A stretch of 64,000 bases of DNA from an uncultured Marvinbryantia sp. (GCF_905201705.1 NZ_CAJKOX010000004.1:62001-126000); one strand, 5' to 3'. Shown: positions 16,245-25,772, numbered from the stretch's first letter. Numbers and translations are program-made. The notes: generated by a model from the letters alone, not told the origin.

Positions 16245-17405
16245 TCATATTCCCGGCTGATAAAAAGACATATACGACGCTCCCGGCTGTTTCGGTCCCT
16301 GCCGGTGAACACGCAGTCTTCCGTCTTTCTCTATCCGGTAGACTGTCAGCTCGCCGCCTACCAGACAGGAAGACAGGATATATTTCCCATTTGGAAAAAT
16401 TGCCAGACCGCGCGGTCGTACACCGGGAACCGGAAGGTTCTGCAGAACCTCCAGGCTGCCGTCCTCCTGATCTACCCGCAGTACGCCGATCACATCAGCC
16501 GCATTGATCAGTGTATACAGATATGTTCCCGTCCTGTCCATCACGAACCCCTGCTGTTCCAGCCTCGTATCCGTCTTTACCGGCAGCGACTGATCCAGTG
16601 CATTGACCACGCAGATGCGCTCTAACTGCCCATCCTCCCGATACCGGAAAGCAGTCACATAGCATTTACCATCATAAGATGCTTCATGATTCACAAACAA
16701 AAAGGGCTTTTCCGGATGAAACAATACATAGCGCGGCGAAGCGCCTTCCCGGTCTGTCAGCATCTTATTCAGCAGAATCATCTGCTTTTTTTCATAGTCA
16801 AACGTATATAAATACAGATAACCCGTTCCCTTGTCTGCTACCGCCAGCAGTCTTCCGGAAGGCGAAACGACCGCAGAATGCGGATGTGCCTCACAATCGT
16901 GTGCATGATCAATATTTTCTACCAGTTCAGCAGGCATTCCATCCTTATCCAGGCGATACACCTGCACATCCGCCTCCGGCCATGCACAGGACGTTTCCAC
17001 GATTCCATCTGTCCCCCGTGAATGCCTTGCCATTGAAAAAGACAGGGAATGATGCGCCTCAAATAAATATTGTCCTGTGGAATCAATACTCAGATAAGCG
17101 GGATTCGGACATTCCGTCACCAGCCGCCCGGCTTCCTTCGCCCGCCCTGTATGCGGGTCGAGATCATATATAAAAATCCTTCCCGATGCATAGGGTGCAC
17201 CCGGGAAACACGGTACTTCATTGTTTACATAAAGCTTTCCCCGCACATCATCTACCAGTGATGCATTAAACGACTCTGTCTCACTGATCATTTCCAGAAA
17301 GGTAATCTCACCTCTTTCCTGATCCACTGTATATCTGCCAAGCCCCGGAACACCGCCATGCTCATTCCACAAGCTGACATACATAAAAACTTCTCTGTTA
17401 CCCAT
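16245..17405 (-). CDS. lactonase-family beta-propeller protein
   Basis: This 386-residue protein resembles the 6-phosphogluconolactonase YbhE-type seven-bladed propeller: repeating blades with GKLYVNNEV, NPAYLSIDSTGQYLFEA, HPHSAVVSPSGRLLAVAD, SPRYVLFHPEKPFLFVNHE and RPRGLAIFPNGKYILSS. It lacks a signal peptide. The sugar-lactone role is the default for the family, but the operon context (peptide-type ABC uptake plus alpha/beta hydrolase) argues for a different lactone or no catalysis. AGAGGA precedes the ATG. It starts 14 bases after the OppF-type gene. Confidence 0.85.
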   Translation of the reverse strand: MGNREVFMYVSLWNEHGGVPGLGRYTVDQERGEITFLEMISETESFNASLVDDVRGKLYVNNEVPCFPGAPYASGRIFIYDLDPHTGRAKEAGRLVTECPNPAYLSIDSTGQYLFEAHHSLSFSMARHSRGTDGIVETSCAWPEADVQVYRLDKDGMPAELVENIDHAHDCEAHPHSAVVSPSGRLLAVADKGTGYLYLYTFDYEKKQMILLNKMLTDREGASPRYVLFHPEKPFLFVNHEASYDGKCYVTAFRYREDGQLERICVVNALDQSLPVKTDTRLEQQGFVMDRTGTYLYTLINAADVIGVLRVDQEDGSLEVLQNLPVPGVRPRGLAIFPNGKYILSSCLVGGELTVYRIEKDGRLRVHRQGPKQPGASYMSFYQPGI

Positions 17406-17419
17406 GTGTTTTTCCTCTT

Positions 17420-18370
17420 CTAGTTAATTTCCTTTACCCTGCAGCAGGAAACGAAATGCCCTGGCTCCACCTCTGTCAGCTCCTGCGGCTGCCGGCAGGC
17501 TTCTGTTGCATACGGGCAGCGCGCTGCAAACCGGCATCCCGGTCTGGGATTAATCGGCGAAGTAATCTCGCCTTTCAGCTGCAGACGCTGCATCGGGTGA
17601 AAAATATCCGTGGACGGGATCGCCGACAAAAGCGCTTTTGTATAAGGATGCAGCGTATTGGAAAACAGTTCTTCCGTAGGCGCTTTTTCTACAAGCTGTC
17701 CGAGGTACATCACGCAGATGTGATTTGAAATATGACGCACCACGGAAAGATCATGTGTGACAAACATATACGCAACACCCATCTGCTCCTGCAGATCCAT
17801 CAAAAGATTCAGTACCTGTGCCTGAATAGAAACGTCCAGTGCAGATACCGGCTCATCACATACAATAAATTCCGGATCCAGCGCAAGCGCACGCGCGATG
17901 CCCACCCTCTGGCGTCTTCCGCCGTCAAGTTCATGCGGATAAGACTGCCGCAGGCGTTCGTCTATACCTACCAGTTCCATCAGCTTTTCCGCCTGCCGCT
18001 GTATTTCTGCTTTTCCATGATATTTTCCGGAATGCTTCAGCGGCTCTTTGATTATGGATTCAATACGGATACGCGGATTCAGACTGGAATAGGGATCCTG
18101 GAATACGATCTGCATTTTATCGCGGATCTCATTCAGCTTTTTCCCCTTTACATGAGTGATATCCTCTCCATTCAGAAAAATCTGTCCGTCTGTTGCTTCC
18201 TGCAGATGGATAATCGTCCGCCCAAGTGTACTTTTTCCGCATCCGGATTCTCCAACCACTCCCAGCGTCTCTCCCTTTTCAATCGTAAAAGACACATCAT
18301 CTACAGCATGGTTTATACCTGTCGGCACTTTAAAATATTTTTTCAGATTACGTACTTCAATTAACGACAT
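17420..18370 (-). CDS. peptide-type ABC transporter ATP-binding protein (OppF type)
   Basis: This 316-residue ATPase has Walker A GESGCGKST, Walker B EFIVCDEP and the H-loop VTHDL. The C-terminal oligopeptide-transporter extension has its Cys-containing segment (GCRFAARCPYA), which in related proteins binds an iron-sulfur cluster. The signature reads LDGGRRQRV instead of the usual LSGGQ, a variant I recall as common in this OppF branch. It would pair with the OppD-type subunit encoded five bases upstream to power the two permeases. Confidence 0.93.
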   Translation of the reverse strand: MSLIEVRNLKKYFKVPTGINHAVDDVSFTIEKGETLGVVGESGCGKSTLGRTIIHLQEATDGQIFLNGEDITHVKGKKLNEIRDKMQIVFQDPYSSLNPRIRIESIIKEPLKHSGKYHGKAEIQRQAEKLMELVGIDERLRQSYPHELDGGRRQRVGIARALALDPEFIVCDEPVSALDVSIQAQVLNLLMDLQEQMGVAYMFVTHDLSVVRHISNHICVMYLGQLVEKAPTEELFSNTLHPYTKALLSAIPSTDIFHPMQRLQLKGEITSPINPRPGCRFAARCPYATEACRQPQELTEVEPGHFVSCCRVKEIN

Positions 18371-18374
18371 TCCA

Positions 18375-19355
18375 CTATTCCTCCTGCTTCAGATTACAGC
18401 AACAGCATGTATGTCCCGGTTCTACCTCTATCATCGGAACCGTCCCTTTACGGCAGGCATCTGTCGCCCGCTCACAGCGCGGTGCAAATGCACAGCCCTG
18501 CGGCAGATCCGTCGGATCCGGCAGCGTCCCCGGAATCGGTTTTAGTCGCTTCTCCCCGGTATTCATACTTGGCAGGGAAGCAAACAACCCTTTCGTATAC
18601 GGATGAGACGGATTCAGAAACACAGATTTTTTATCTCCGTATTCCACGATCTTTCCGGCGTAAACTACCGCCACGTAATCACTCGTCTCGGCAACTACGC
18701 CAAGATCATGCGTAATCAGGATCATGGAAGTATTATATTTTTTCTTTAAATCTTTGATCAAATCCAGCACCTGCGCCTGGATCGTAACATCCAGTGCAGT
18801 AGTCGGTTCGTCCGCCAGAAGCAGCAATGGATTACAGGCGAGTGCCATTGCTATCACTACGCGCTGTTTCATTCCGCCGGAAAACTCAAAGGGATATTCC
18901 ACACTTCTCTGCGCCGGAATCCCAACCATTTCCAGCATCTCTTTGGCTTTTTTCTCTGCTTCTTTCCTGTCATAATCATTGTGCAGAAGCAGTCCTTCCA
19001 TAATCTGCTCTCCAACTGTCATCAAAGGATTTAATGCTGTCATCGGATCCTGGAAGATCATAGCGATCTTCCCTCCCCTTATATCAAGCATTTTTTCTTC
19101 CGGCATGGAAAGCAGTTCTTCCCCATCCAGCCAGATTTTTCCGCCCAATACCTTTGCCGGCGGATCTGGAAGAATGCCAAGGATCGCCTTTGCAATCGTC
19201 GTCTTCCCGGCGCCCGTTTCACCGACCAACGCCAGAGTCTCGCCCTTGTTCATTTCAAAAGACACCTTATTTACTGCCTGTACAACTTTTTTTCTGGAGG
19301 TATAGATGACTTCCAGATCACGTACTGTGAGAAATGCTTTCTGTTTTTCGATCAT
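18375..19355 (-). CDS. peptide-type ABC transporter ATP-binding protein (OppD type)
   Basis: This 326-residue ATPase has Walker A GETGAGKTT, signature FSGGMKQRV, Walker B LLLADEPTTALD, H-loop ITHDLGVV, and a C-terminal Cys-rich GCAFAPRCERATDAC extension typical of OppD/DppD. It is encoded 12 bases after the second permease gene and directly before the OppF-type partner, giving the standard BCDF order. The transported substrate cannot be read from the ATPase. Confidence 0.94.
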   Translation of the reverse strand: MIEKQKAFLTVRDLEVIYTSRKKVVQAVNKVSFEMNKGETLALVGETGAGKTTIAKAILGILPDPPAKVLGGKIWLDGEELLSMPEEKMLDIRGGKIAMIFQDPMTALNPLMTVGEQIMEGLLLHNDYDRKEAEKKAKEMLEMVGIPAQRSVEYPFEFSGGMKQRVVIAMALACNPLLLLADEPTTALDVTIQAQVLDLIKDLKKKYNTSMILITHDLGVVAETSDYVAVVYAGKIVEYGDKKSVFLNPSHPYTKGLFASLPSMNTGEKRLKPIPGTLPDPTDLPQGCAFAPRCERATDACRKGTVPMIEVEPGHTCCCCNLKQEE

Positions 19356-19367
19356 CGTACTTTCCTC

Positions 19368-20255
19368 CTATTTACGCAGTTTCGGATCCATCGCGTCACG
19401 CAGTCCATCACCGATCAGATTGATCGCGAGAACCGTAAACGCAATAATCAGACCCGGAAACATGATCAGATACGGATAATTCAAAATGTGGGATCTTGCA
19501 TCTGCAAGCATAGCTCCCCATTCCGGTGTAGGCGGCTGGACGCCAAGCCCGATATAAGAAAGAGCTGCTGCCATTGTGATCGTCATACCGATTCCCATCG
19601 TCGCATCAACAATTACCGGAGAAATGACATTCGGAAGCAGATGCCGGAACATAATGCTGATCTTGGAACACTTGATTGATTCCGCTGCCTCCAGATATTC
19701 TTTCGAACGTTCCGCCAGAATCTGTCCGCGGATCAGCCGCACGCCAACCGGCACATTTCCTACCGAAAGGGCAAGTACGGTATTAAAAAACCCGCTTCCG
19801 AGCACAGCAGAGATCAGAATACACAGCAGTATACTCGGCAGGGAAGACCAGATATCCATGATACGCATAATGATCGTCTCCACCTTTCCGCCGAAATATC
19901 CGGCAATACTTCCGATAATCGTTCCTACCACAGAGCCAAACACGGCTGCGCAGAGTCCAAGCGCCAGAGAATAGCGTCCCCCATAAAGAAGTCTGGTAAA
20001 AACATCTCTTCCCATACCGTCAGTACCACAGATATGACTGGCAGACGGACCTTTAAACATATTTGCCACATCCATCTCATTTACACCGTAAGGCGCGATC
20101 ACCGGAGCAAAAATACAGGCAAGACAAATGATTGCCAGCATGACAAGACCGACCCGTGCGCCGGGGTTCTCCCAGAGACGCTGCATGGTTTCCGCAAACA
20201 TGGAAGTTTTGCCCGATTTCATGTACCGATGGTACATTCCGTCTTTTTTCTTCAT
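19368..20255 (-). CDS. peptide-type ABC transporter permease (OppC/DppC type)
   Basis: This 295-residue inner membrane permease has a cytoplasmic N-terminal tail, one membrane segment, the extracytoplasmic DVFTRLLYGGRYSLALG motif common to DppC-like subunits, and a five-helix core. The coupling loop EYLEAAESIKCSKISIMFRHLLPN contacts the ATPase. Its start overlaps the stop of the first permease gene by four bases (20252-20255), so the two permeases are translationally coupled and form the heterodimeric channel. Confidence 0.94.
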   Translation of the reverse strand: MKKKDGMYHRYMKSGKTSMFAETMQRLWENPGARVGLVMLAIICLACIFAPVIAPYGVNEMDVANMFKGPSASHICGTDGMGRDVFTRLLYGGRYSLALGLCAAVFGSVVGTIIGSIAGYFGGKVETIIMRIMDIWSSLPSILLCILISAVLGSGFFNTVLALSVGNVPVGVRLIRGQILAERSKEYLEAAESIKCSKISIMFRHLLPNVISPVIVDATMGIGMTITMAAALSYIGLGVQPPTPEWGAMLADARSHILNYPYLIMFPGLIIAFTVLAINLIGDGLRDAMDPKLRK

Positions 20256-21208
20256 TTCTTTTTTGCCCCCTTCCGCGCACTGGAGTACTGCGCCTTAATT
20301 CTGGGATCCACAAAAGCGTACACCAGATCAACTGCCAGCATTGCCAGCGATGTAAATACCGCAAAAAACAGCACGCACGATCTTACTACCGGATAATCTC
20401 TGGAATTAATCGCTGTCAGCAAATACAGACCAATGCCCGGCACGGAAAATACACTTTCAATAACAGCAGAACCTGCTACGATACGCGCAAAACCGTTTCC
20501 GATCGAAGTGATGATCGGCATTAGCGCATTGGGCAGCATATGCCGGAATACCACGACTTTTTCACGCTGTCCCTTTGCCCTTGCCGTTGTAATATAATCC
20601 TCACGGAATACGCCCAGCATACTCGCTCTTGTCTGCCTGGCGTTTACTGCAATTCCGCCAAGTGCGCTGCATATGATCGGCATGATGTAGTACTGTGGTC
20701 CGCCGATCCCATATGCAGGAAGAATACCAAGTTTTGCGGAAAACAGCAGGATCAGCATCAGCGCCACCCAGAAATCCGGGCAGGAAATGAATATCATAGC
20801 AATTCCCATCGTCAGGGAATCCTGCCATTTTCCCTCATGCGTCGCCGCAAAAATTCCCATCAGAAGACCTATGATCAGATTCAGGATCATCGCGGAAAGA
20901 CCAATAATAATGGTCCTCGGCAGTCTCACCAGCATCTCTTCAATTACCGGCTTATTGTAGACCCACGAGGTTCCGAGATCAAAATGAATGAATGTATCTA
21001 CAAAATAATTTTTCAGCTGTTCAAAATAGGACTGATCCAACCCCATAATGTGCCGCAGGTTTTCTACTTCCGCAGCAGTTGCACTTCCGCCCGCGATCAT
21101 TTTCGCCGGATCTCCGGGGGTAAAGTAGAGAATTGTAAAAATAATAAACGATGTACCGAGAATTATTACAATCATCCACAGCAATCTTTTTAATATATAT
21201 TTTCCCAT
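20252..21208 (-). CDS. peptide-type ABC transporter permease (OppB/DppB type)
   Basis: This 318-residue permease has six predicted membrane helices. The N-terminal signature LLWMIVIILGTSFIIFTIL then FTPGDPAKM is typical of the OppB/DppB family, and the coupling loop DYITTARAKGQREKVVVFRHMLPN is present. It is separated from the substrate-binding protein gene by 57 bases that contain a GC hairpin. It forms the channel with the OppC-type subunit. Confidence 0.94.
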   Translation of the reverse strand: MGKYILKRLLWMIVIILGTSFIIFTILYFTPGDPAKMIAGGSATAAEVENLRHIMGLDQSYFEQLKNYFVDTFIHFDLGTSWVYNKPVIEEMLVRLPRTIIIGLSAMILNLIIGLLMGIFAATHEGKWQDSLTMGIAMIFISCPDFWVALMLILLFSAKLGILPAYGIGGPQYYIMPIICSALGGIAVNARQTRASMLGVFREDYITTARAKGQREKVVVFRHMLPNALMPIITSIGNGFARIVAGSAVIESVFSVPGIGLYLLTAINSRDYPVVRSCVLFFAVFTSLAMLAVDLVYAFVDPRIKAQYSSARKGAKKK

Positions 21209-21231
21209 AGTCTAACTCCAATAATATAAGC

Positions 21232-21257
21232 GGGGCGGTACTCACCGAAGCCGCCCC
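21232..21257 (-). terminator. hairpin between binding protein and permease genes
   Basis: GGGGCGG and CCGCCCC form a 7-bp GC stem (arms 21232-21238 and 21251-21257) with no T-run after it. It is more likely a processing or attenuation hairpin that keeps binding-protein mRNA in excess over permease mRNA than a full terminator. Confidence 0.5.
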
Positions 21258-21265
21258 TTTTCCTG

Positions 21266-22882
21266 TCAGTCGAGATAATAGTCGCAGGAACCTGCACGCA
21301 GGAATTCGCTCTCGCGGTAAACAAGTGATGCAAAGTCTTCACTATACACTGCATTCATTGCACTTGTAGTTAATGCGCAGTAATATCCGTTTTCCAGAAT
21401 ATAGTCATGCATTGCATTCATATTTTCTGTAGTATGTCCCTCCAGTGTAGTACATGTTACCAGATAATCCTGCAGCGTTTCATCGTGAATATATGCCATA
21501 TTGTAGTCTGTTCCAAATTCCGTGTAATTGGTGAAACGGTTCCACTCGCCGATCTGACAGCCGCCGCCTGCATTGGTAATCAGCATATCCCACTTTGTCG
21601 GATCAAGAGAATCGGACTGCACCAGCGCTTCGTCCTCTGCGACGATCTCCGTATTGATGCCAACGTTCAGAAGAAGCGCCTGGATCATGGTCATCATGTT
21701 CTTGTCGATCTCTGTGCTGGAGCCAAGGATTCTCAGTGTCTCCCCGTTGTAGGAGGACTGCTCCAGATATTCTTTTGCCTTCTGCTCGTCATAAACAGCC
21801 ATATAATTATTTTCTGCAGCTTCCCACTCCGGATTATAATCTGCGAAGAACGATGTACCAAGCGCTTTTGCCGGAAGGACAGCGCCGCCAACCGTTGATA
21901 CCGCTTCATTATTGATTGCATAATATACAGCTTTCCGCAGATTCACATCACTCATCGGACTGTTTTCTGCATTATTGCCCATCAGCACACGCAGACCGCT
22001 TCCCTGCGTAATATAAACATCGTTTCCATCGGCATACTGACCGCCCTCCTGGAAATCAGCAATATTCTCTGACGGAACGTACTCGGAATACTGGATCTGT
22101 CCGGTGCTGAGCGCAATTACATGCTGCGCTGTCTCAGAAATAATGTCATATTCAATTGTCTGCACATTTGCCTCGTGCTCCGGATCTCTCAGTTCATCTG
22201 TCTGCCAGTAATCGTCATTTGCTTCCAGTACAACCTTGCTGCCTACTGTATACTCCGCCACCTTATACGGGCCGGTCGCAACCGGTGCTTCGTGAAAATT
22301 GCCTTCCTCGTACGCCTTCTGGGAGAAAATCGGGGTACGGCACCACGGCCATTCCAGATCCCCGATTCCGTCGATCGGAGAAGTCCAGGTAAATTCTACT
22401 GTATAGTCATCAATCGCCTCGACGCTTTCAAATTTATCATATTTCAATGCTTTTCCGGCATCTACCAGCGTATAGATAGAATACACTACATCACTTGCTG
22501 TAATATTGTTGCCGTCCGTATCCGTGATATAATCGTAAAGCTCTACCTGCCAGTGCAGATCGTCCACCTCGGTATACCCTTTTGCAAGAATCGGAACATA
22601 TTCATTGTCACGATAATCAAACAGTGTCTCATAAAAATTGTAGTTAACGTACAGCAGGCTGTTATCACCACCTGTATTTTCCGGTGCCAGATCTTTTGGA
22701 TCGCTTACCAGACCAATTGCGATCTTATCATACCGCTCGTCACTATTTGCCGTTGTTTTTCTGGATTCGTCCAGTTGTGGTCCCGCATTCTCTTCCGCCA
22801 TTGCAGCAGCCGGAAAACTGCCCGCCAGCATAGCTGCCGTCAGCGAAATGCCCAATACCCGATACATTCTTCCTGTTCTCAT
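21266..22882 (-). CDS. ABC transporter substrate-binding protein, family 5
   Basis: This 538-residue secreted binding protein of the oligopeptide/dipeptide family has DNSLLYVNYNFYETLFDY, the family-5 core (SDVVYSIYTLVDAG, ATGPYKVAEYTVGSKVVLE), and a C-terminal WDMLITNAGGG region. The N-terminal signal is ISLTAAMLAGSFPAAAMAEE with an Ala-x-Ala cleavage site and no lipobox cysteine. That is unusual for a Gram-positive binding protein, which is normally lipid anchored. GGAGG is seven bases from the ATG. It is first in the operon, under its own strong promoter. Confidence 0.93.
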   Translation of the reverse strand: MRTGRMYRVLGISLTAAMLAGSFPAAAMAEENAGPQLDESRKTTANSDERYDKIAIGLVSDPKDLAPENTGGDNSLLYVNYNFYETLFDYRDNEYVPILAKGYTEVDDLHWQVELYDYITDTDGNNITASDVVYSIYTLVDAGKALKYDKFESVEAIDDYTVEFTWTSPIDGIGDLEWPWCRTPIFSQKAYEEGNFHEAPVATGPYKVAEYTVGSKVVLEANDDYWQTDELRDPEHEANVQTIEYDIISETAQHVIALSTGQIQYSEYVPSENIADFQEGGQYADGNDVYITQGSGLRVLMGNNAENSPMSDVNLRKAVYYAINNEAVSTVGGAVLPAKALGTSFFADYNPEWEAAENNYMAVYDEQKAKEYLEQSSYNGETLRILGSSTEIDKNMMTMIQALLLNVGINTEIVAEDEALVQSDSLDPTKWDMLITNAGGGCQIGEWNRFTNYTEFGTDYNMAYIHDETLQDYLVTCTTLEGHTTENMNAMHDYILENGYYCALTTSAMNAVYSEDFASLVYRESEFLRAGSCDYYLD

Positions 22883-22990
22883 TCTTTTTCCTCCTTTGTT
22901 GAATCTTACAATTATTTTTTGTACCCAAGCGCGCTCATGGTTTTAATTAAACAAAAAAATCTGTTTTTCCCGTGTTTTTTTGTTGATGTT

Positions 22991-23019
22991 ATTATAATTT
23001 CTTTTGTTCCAGGAAGCAA
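22991..23019 (-). promoter_or_regulatory. predicted promoter of the peptide-type ABC operon
   Basis: TTGCTT (23014-23019) and TATAAT (22991-22996) on the minus strand are 17 bases apart, giving a leader of about 100 bases ahead of the binding-protein gene. Confidence 0.65.
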
Positions 23020-23055
23020 ATCATATTCCGCCCTTATTACGTCCAAAACAGAAAT

Positions 23056-23096
23056 AAAAAAGCTGTAAACTGGCATTTTACCAAATTTACAGCTTT
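23056..23096 (-). terminator. terminator after LysR gene
   Basis: An 11-bp stem AAAGCTGTAAA / TTTACAGCTTT (arms 23059-23069 and 23086-23096) is followed on the minus strand by a T6 run. It ends the LysR transcript before the ABC operon promoter. Confidence 0.8.
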
Positions 23097-23168
23097 CTTT
23101 TTTGTTAGATATTCACAAATAAACAGACGTACATTTTCCATCTAAAACACAAGGCCCATTTCTCATCA

Positions 23169-24053
23169 TCACTCAAAAACAGGTTCGCCATGCTCTGACC
23201 GTTCTCTCACAAACTCTATAAACAGCTTTTCTTCTTTCGAAAGACTATGATTTTTCATATAACACAGAGAAATTTCAATTTCTTTTACCGGTTCCACCTC
23301 TATCACCGCAATTTCCTCACGCATGATATAGCGGAGCGCCTTTTTCCACAAAAGCGCAATGCCCATGTTCTGTGCAACGGCCACAACAATATTGCTTCCA
23401 ACCGAACCGGTAAATGCCACCTTCGGTTCGAACCCTGCTTCTCTCACAGTGTTGTAGATAATCTTGCTGATACGGTTTTTATCGCTGTCGGGAAACATCA
23501 CAAAATCTTCATCCCGCAATTCTGCAAGAGAAACCTTTTTTCTTCCTGCAAGCGGATGTGAGCGATTGCAGATCATTACAAGCGAGTCCTTCATATAGGA
23601 AATTTTCACCATATCCCCTGTCGGATTTTCCTCATTCACCATAAAGCCAAGATCACACTCTCCGCTATGCAGCAGCTGCGATCCCTCATAGCTTTCATTG
23701 ATATCCAGATTGATATGATATTTTTTCCGGAACTCCACCGCAAGCTCAATAATCCGGTATCCGGCGCTGATATTAATCGTCCGGCTGTTGGAAAGTGCTT
23801 TCTTCTCTAATTTCTTTTCTATTTCCCTATGGAGCTGTACTATTTTTTCGGCATAGGGAATCAGCATCTGTCCATACTCATTCGGCAGGATATTACGTTT
23901 GCTCCGGTCAAACAGCGCAACACCATACTCCGTCTCCAGCGCCCGTATATGCTTCGACAGCGAGGATGAGGTCGTGTATAACCGTTCTGCCGCCTCGCCC
24001 AGACGTCCTTCCTCTACAATTACCAGAAATTCCTCCAGATAATCTATATCCAT
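23169..24053 (-). CDS. LysR family transcriptional regulator
   Basis: This 294-residue LysR-type regulator has an N-terminal winged helix-turn-helix (MDIDYLEEFLVIVEEGRLGEAA, RLYTTSSSLSKHIRALE) and a C-terminal effector-binding domain of two alpha/beta lobes. It is encoded upstream of the peptide-type ABC operon on the same strand, separated by a terminator and that operon's promoter. It is therefore a likely but unproven regulator of it. An AGGAGGGG run lies about 15 bases before the ATG, farther than usual. Confidence 0.9.
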   Translation of the reverse strand: MDIDYLEEFLVIVEEGRLGEAAERLYTTSSSLSKHIRALETEYGVALFDRSKRNILPNEYGQMLIPYAEKIVQLHREIEKKLEKKALSNSRTINISAGYRIIELAVEFRKKYHINLDINESYEGSQLLHSGECDLGFMVNEENPTGDMVKISYMKDSLVMICNRSHPLAGRKKVSLAELRDEDFVMFPDSDKNRISKIIYNTVREAGFEPKVAFTGSVGSNIVVAVAQNMGIALLWKKALRYIMREEIAVIEVEPVKEIEISLCYMKNHSLSKEEKLFIEFVRERSEHGEPVFE

Positions 24054-24095
24054 ATGCTATGCCTGTTCCCCTCCTCTCCATCTTTTCCTTTTTTA

Positions 24096-24776
24096 TTAAG
24101 CGTCAACACTTCCGGTCAGGCTGCGCACCATGGATTCCTTCTGGTTGTCGATATGCGTGCGCATCGCGCTTCCCGCCTTCGCCGCATCCCTCTTCTTTAA
24201 AGCGCGGCGGATGGTATCGTGCTCCTCCACCAGCAGGCGATGCATCCGCTTATCCTTCAGATATTCCAGACGATAACGGTACATCTGCTCGCGGATATTC
24301 TGGAGCATCTGCTGCAGACGGCGGTTATTTGCCGCGCTGTAAATGATCTCGTGGAATGCCATATCTGTCTCCACACAGGCAAGCAGATTGTCATCCTCCA
24401 GACTGCGTTTGAAGTCATTCGCCGCCTTTTTCAGATCGCGCAGCTGATCCTCGGTAATGTTTTCGCACGCCTTCTGTACGGCAAGCTCCTCCAGCACGGC
24501 GCGCACCTCCAGCACATCCTCCAGATCCTGCAGGGTGATCTCTGCCACCACAGCGCCGCGCCGCGGCATCATATTTACCAGCCCCTCCAGCTCCAGCTTG
24601 CGGATCGCCTCCCGCACCGGTGTGCGGCTCACTCCAAGACGCTGTGCAAGCTGAATTTCCATCAGGCGCTCGCCCGGCTTTAATTCTCCTTTTAAAATTG
24701 CTCTTCGCAATGTATTAAATACCACATCCCGCAGCGGAAGGTATTCGTTCATATCCACCTGGAAATTATCGTTCAT
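24096..24776 (-). CDS. GntR family (FadR subfamily) regulator
   Basis: This 226-residue GntR regulator has the N-terminal winged helix (LRDVVFNTLRRAILKGELKPG, RLGVSRTPVREAIRKLELEG) and an all-helical FCD effector domain (EVRAVLEELAVQKACEN, DMAFHEIIYSAANN). The acid and His residues AFHEII are placed where FCD domains bind a metal. GGAGGAGAAA directly precedes the ATG. It follows ispE by 70 bases on the same strand and may be cotranscribed; the ligand is unknown. Confidence 0.92.
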   Translation of the reverse strand: MNDNFQVDMNEYLPLRDVVFNTLRRAILKGELKPGERLMEIQLAQRLGVSRTPVREAIRKLELEGLVNMMPRRGAVVAEITLQDLEDVLEVRAVLEELAVQKACENITEDQLRDLKKAANDFKRSLEDDNLLACVETDMAFHEIIYSAANNRRLQQMLQNIREQMYRYRLEYLKDKRMHRLLVEEHDTIRRALKKRDAAKAGSAMRTHIDNQKESMVRSLTGSVDA

Positions 24777-24846
24777 TTTCTCCTCCGTACATTATCGTTT
24801 TGTCCTTATAAAATCAGCTAAATCACGAAAAACATTCGAAATCCGC

Positions 24847-25698
24847 TCATACAAGATACACCTGCTTCGCGTCCTCTCCCCCGCTGAGCACGCGGTAAGC
24901 CTCCTTTGCCGCCTCTTCGTCCTCAAAAAGTCCAAAAACAGTCGGACCGCTTCCGCTCATCATTGCATTCAGCGCGCCGCATTCTATCATGGTTTCTTTG
25001 ATCCGGCGGATGACCGGATACTCCGGGATAGTGACGGTTTCCAGTACATTTCCCATAAGGCGTGCAAGCTCATAAAGGTCGCCGCGCTTTAACGCCCCGA
25101 TCTGTCCGTCGATATCCGGATGCTCCTTCAATTCATTCGCCCGCAGATTTCCGTACACAAATTTTGTCGATACATGGATGCCCGGCTTTGCGATCAGTAT
25201 ATGACATTTCGGCATGGGCGGCAGCGGCGTAAGCTTCTCGCCGATCCCCTCCGCCAGCGCGGTCCCGCGCATAACGCAGAACGGCACATCCGCCCCGATC
25301 TTCACACCGCGCGCCATCAGCTCCTCCGTGGACAGCCCCAGCTCAAACAATTTATTCACACCCACCAGCGTGGCTGCGGCGTCGGAACTGCCGCCCGCCA
25401 TACCAGCTGCCACCGGAATATATTTAGCAAGCTCTATCTCCACGCCCTGCTTTATCTGAAACTCGTCCATCAGCAGCTTTGCCGCCCTATACGCCAGATT
25501 GTCCTCCCCGACCGGCAGAAAATGCAGGTTCGTCTGAACACGAATCTGCGCATCCTCCGCCGTACGGATCGTCAGCTTATCGTACAGCGGAATCGTCTGC
25601 ATAATCATTCGTACTTCGTGATAGCCGTCTTCTCTTTTTCGCAGTACATCAAGACCAAGATTGATCTTCGCCTTTGCTTTCAGTTTAATTTCCTTCAT
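24847..25698 (-). CDS. ispE: 4-diphosphocytidyl-2-C-methylerythritol kinase
   Basis: IspE phosphorylates CDP-methylerythritol in the non-mevalonate isoprenoid pathway. The 283-residue GHMP kinase shows AKAKINLGLDVLRKREDGYHEV at the start, the ATP loop PVAAGMAGGSSDAAATL, and the C-terminal MMSGSGPTVFGLF. ATG 25698 is preferred to the in-frame GTG at 25710, because GAGTGGGG is six bases before the ATG. It has its own promoter inside the end of the upstream SPOCS/LysM gene. Confidence 0.95.
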   Translation of the reverse strand: MKEIKLKAKAKINLGLDVLRKREDGYHEVRMIMQTIPLYDKLTIRTAEDAQIRVQTNLHFLPVGEDNLAYRAAKLLMDEFQIKQGVEIELAKYIPVAAGMAGGSSDAAATLVGVNKLFELGLSTEELMARGVKIGADVPFCVMRGTALAEGIGEKLTPLPPMPKCHILIAKPGIHVSTKFVYGNLRANELKEHPDIDGQIGALKRGDLYELARLMGNVLETVTIPEYPVIRRIKETMIECGALNAMMSGSGPTVFGLFEDEEAAKEAYRVLSGGEDAKQVYLV

Positions 25699-25737
25699 CT
25701 TGTACCCCACTCGTATTTTGTATACAATTTTATTAAA

Positions 25738-25766
25738 ATTGTATCATGTTCCGTACAGGATTGCAA
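25738..25766 (-). promoter_or_regulatory. predicted ispE promoter
   Basis: TTGCAA (25761-25766) and TACAAT (25738-25743) on the minus strand have a 17-base spacer, about 40 bases ahead of the ispE start. Confidence 0.6.
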
Positions 25767-25772
25767 CCACTG

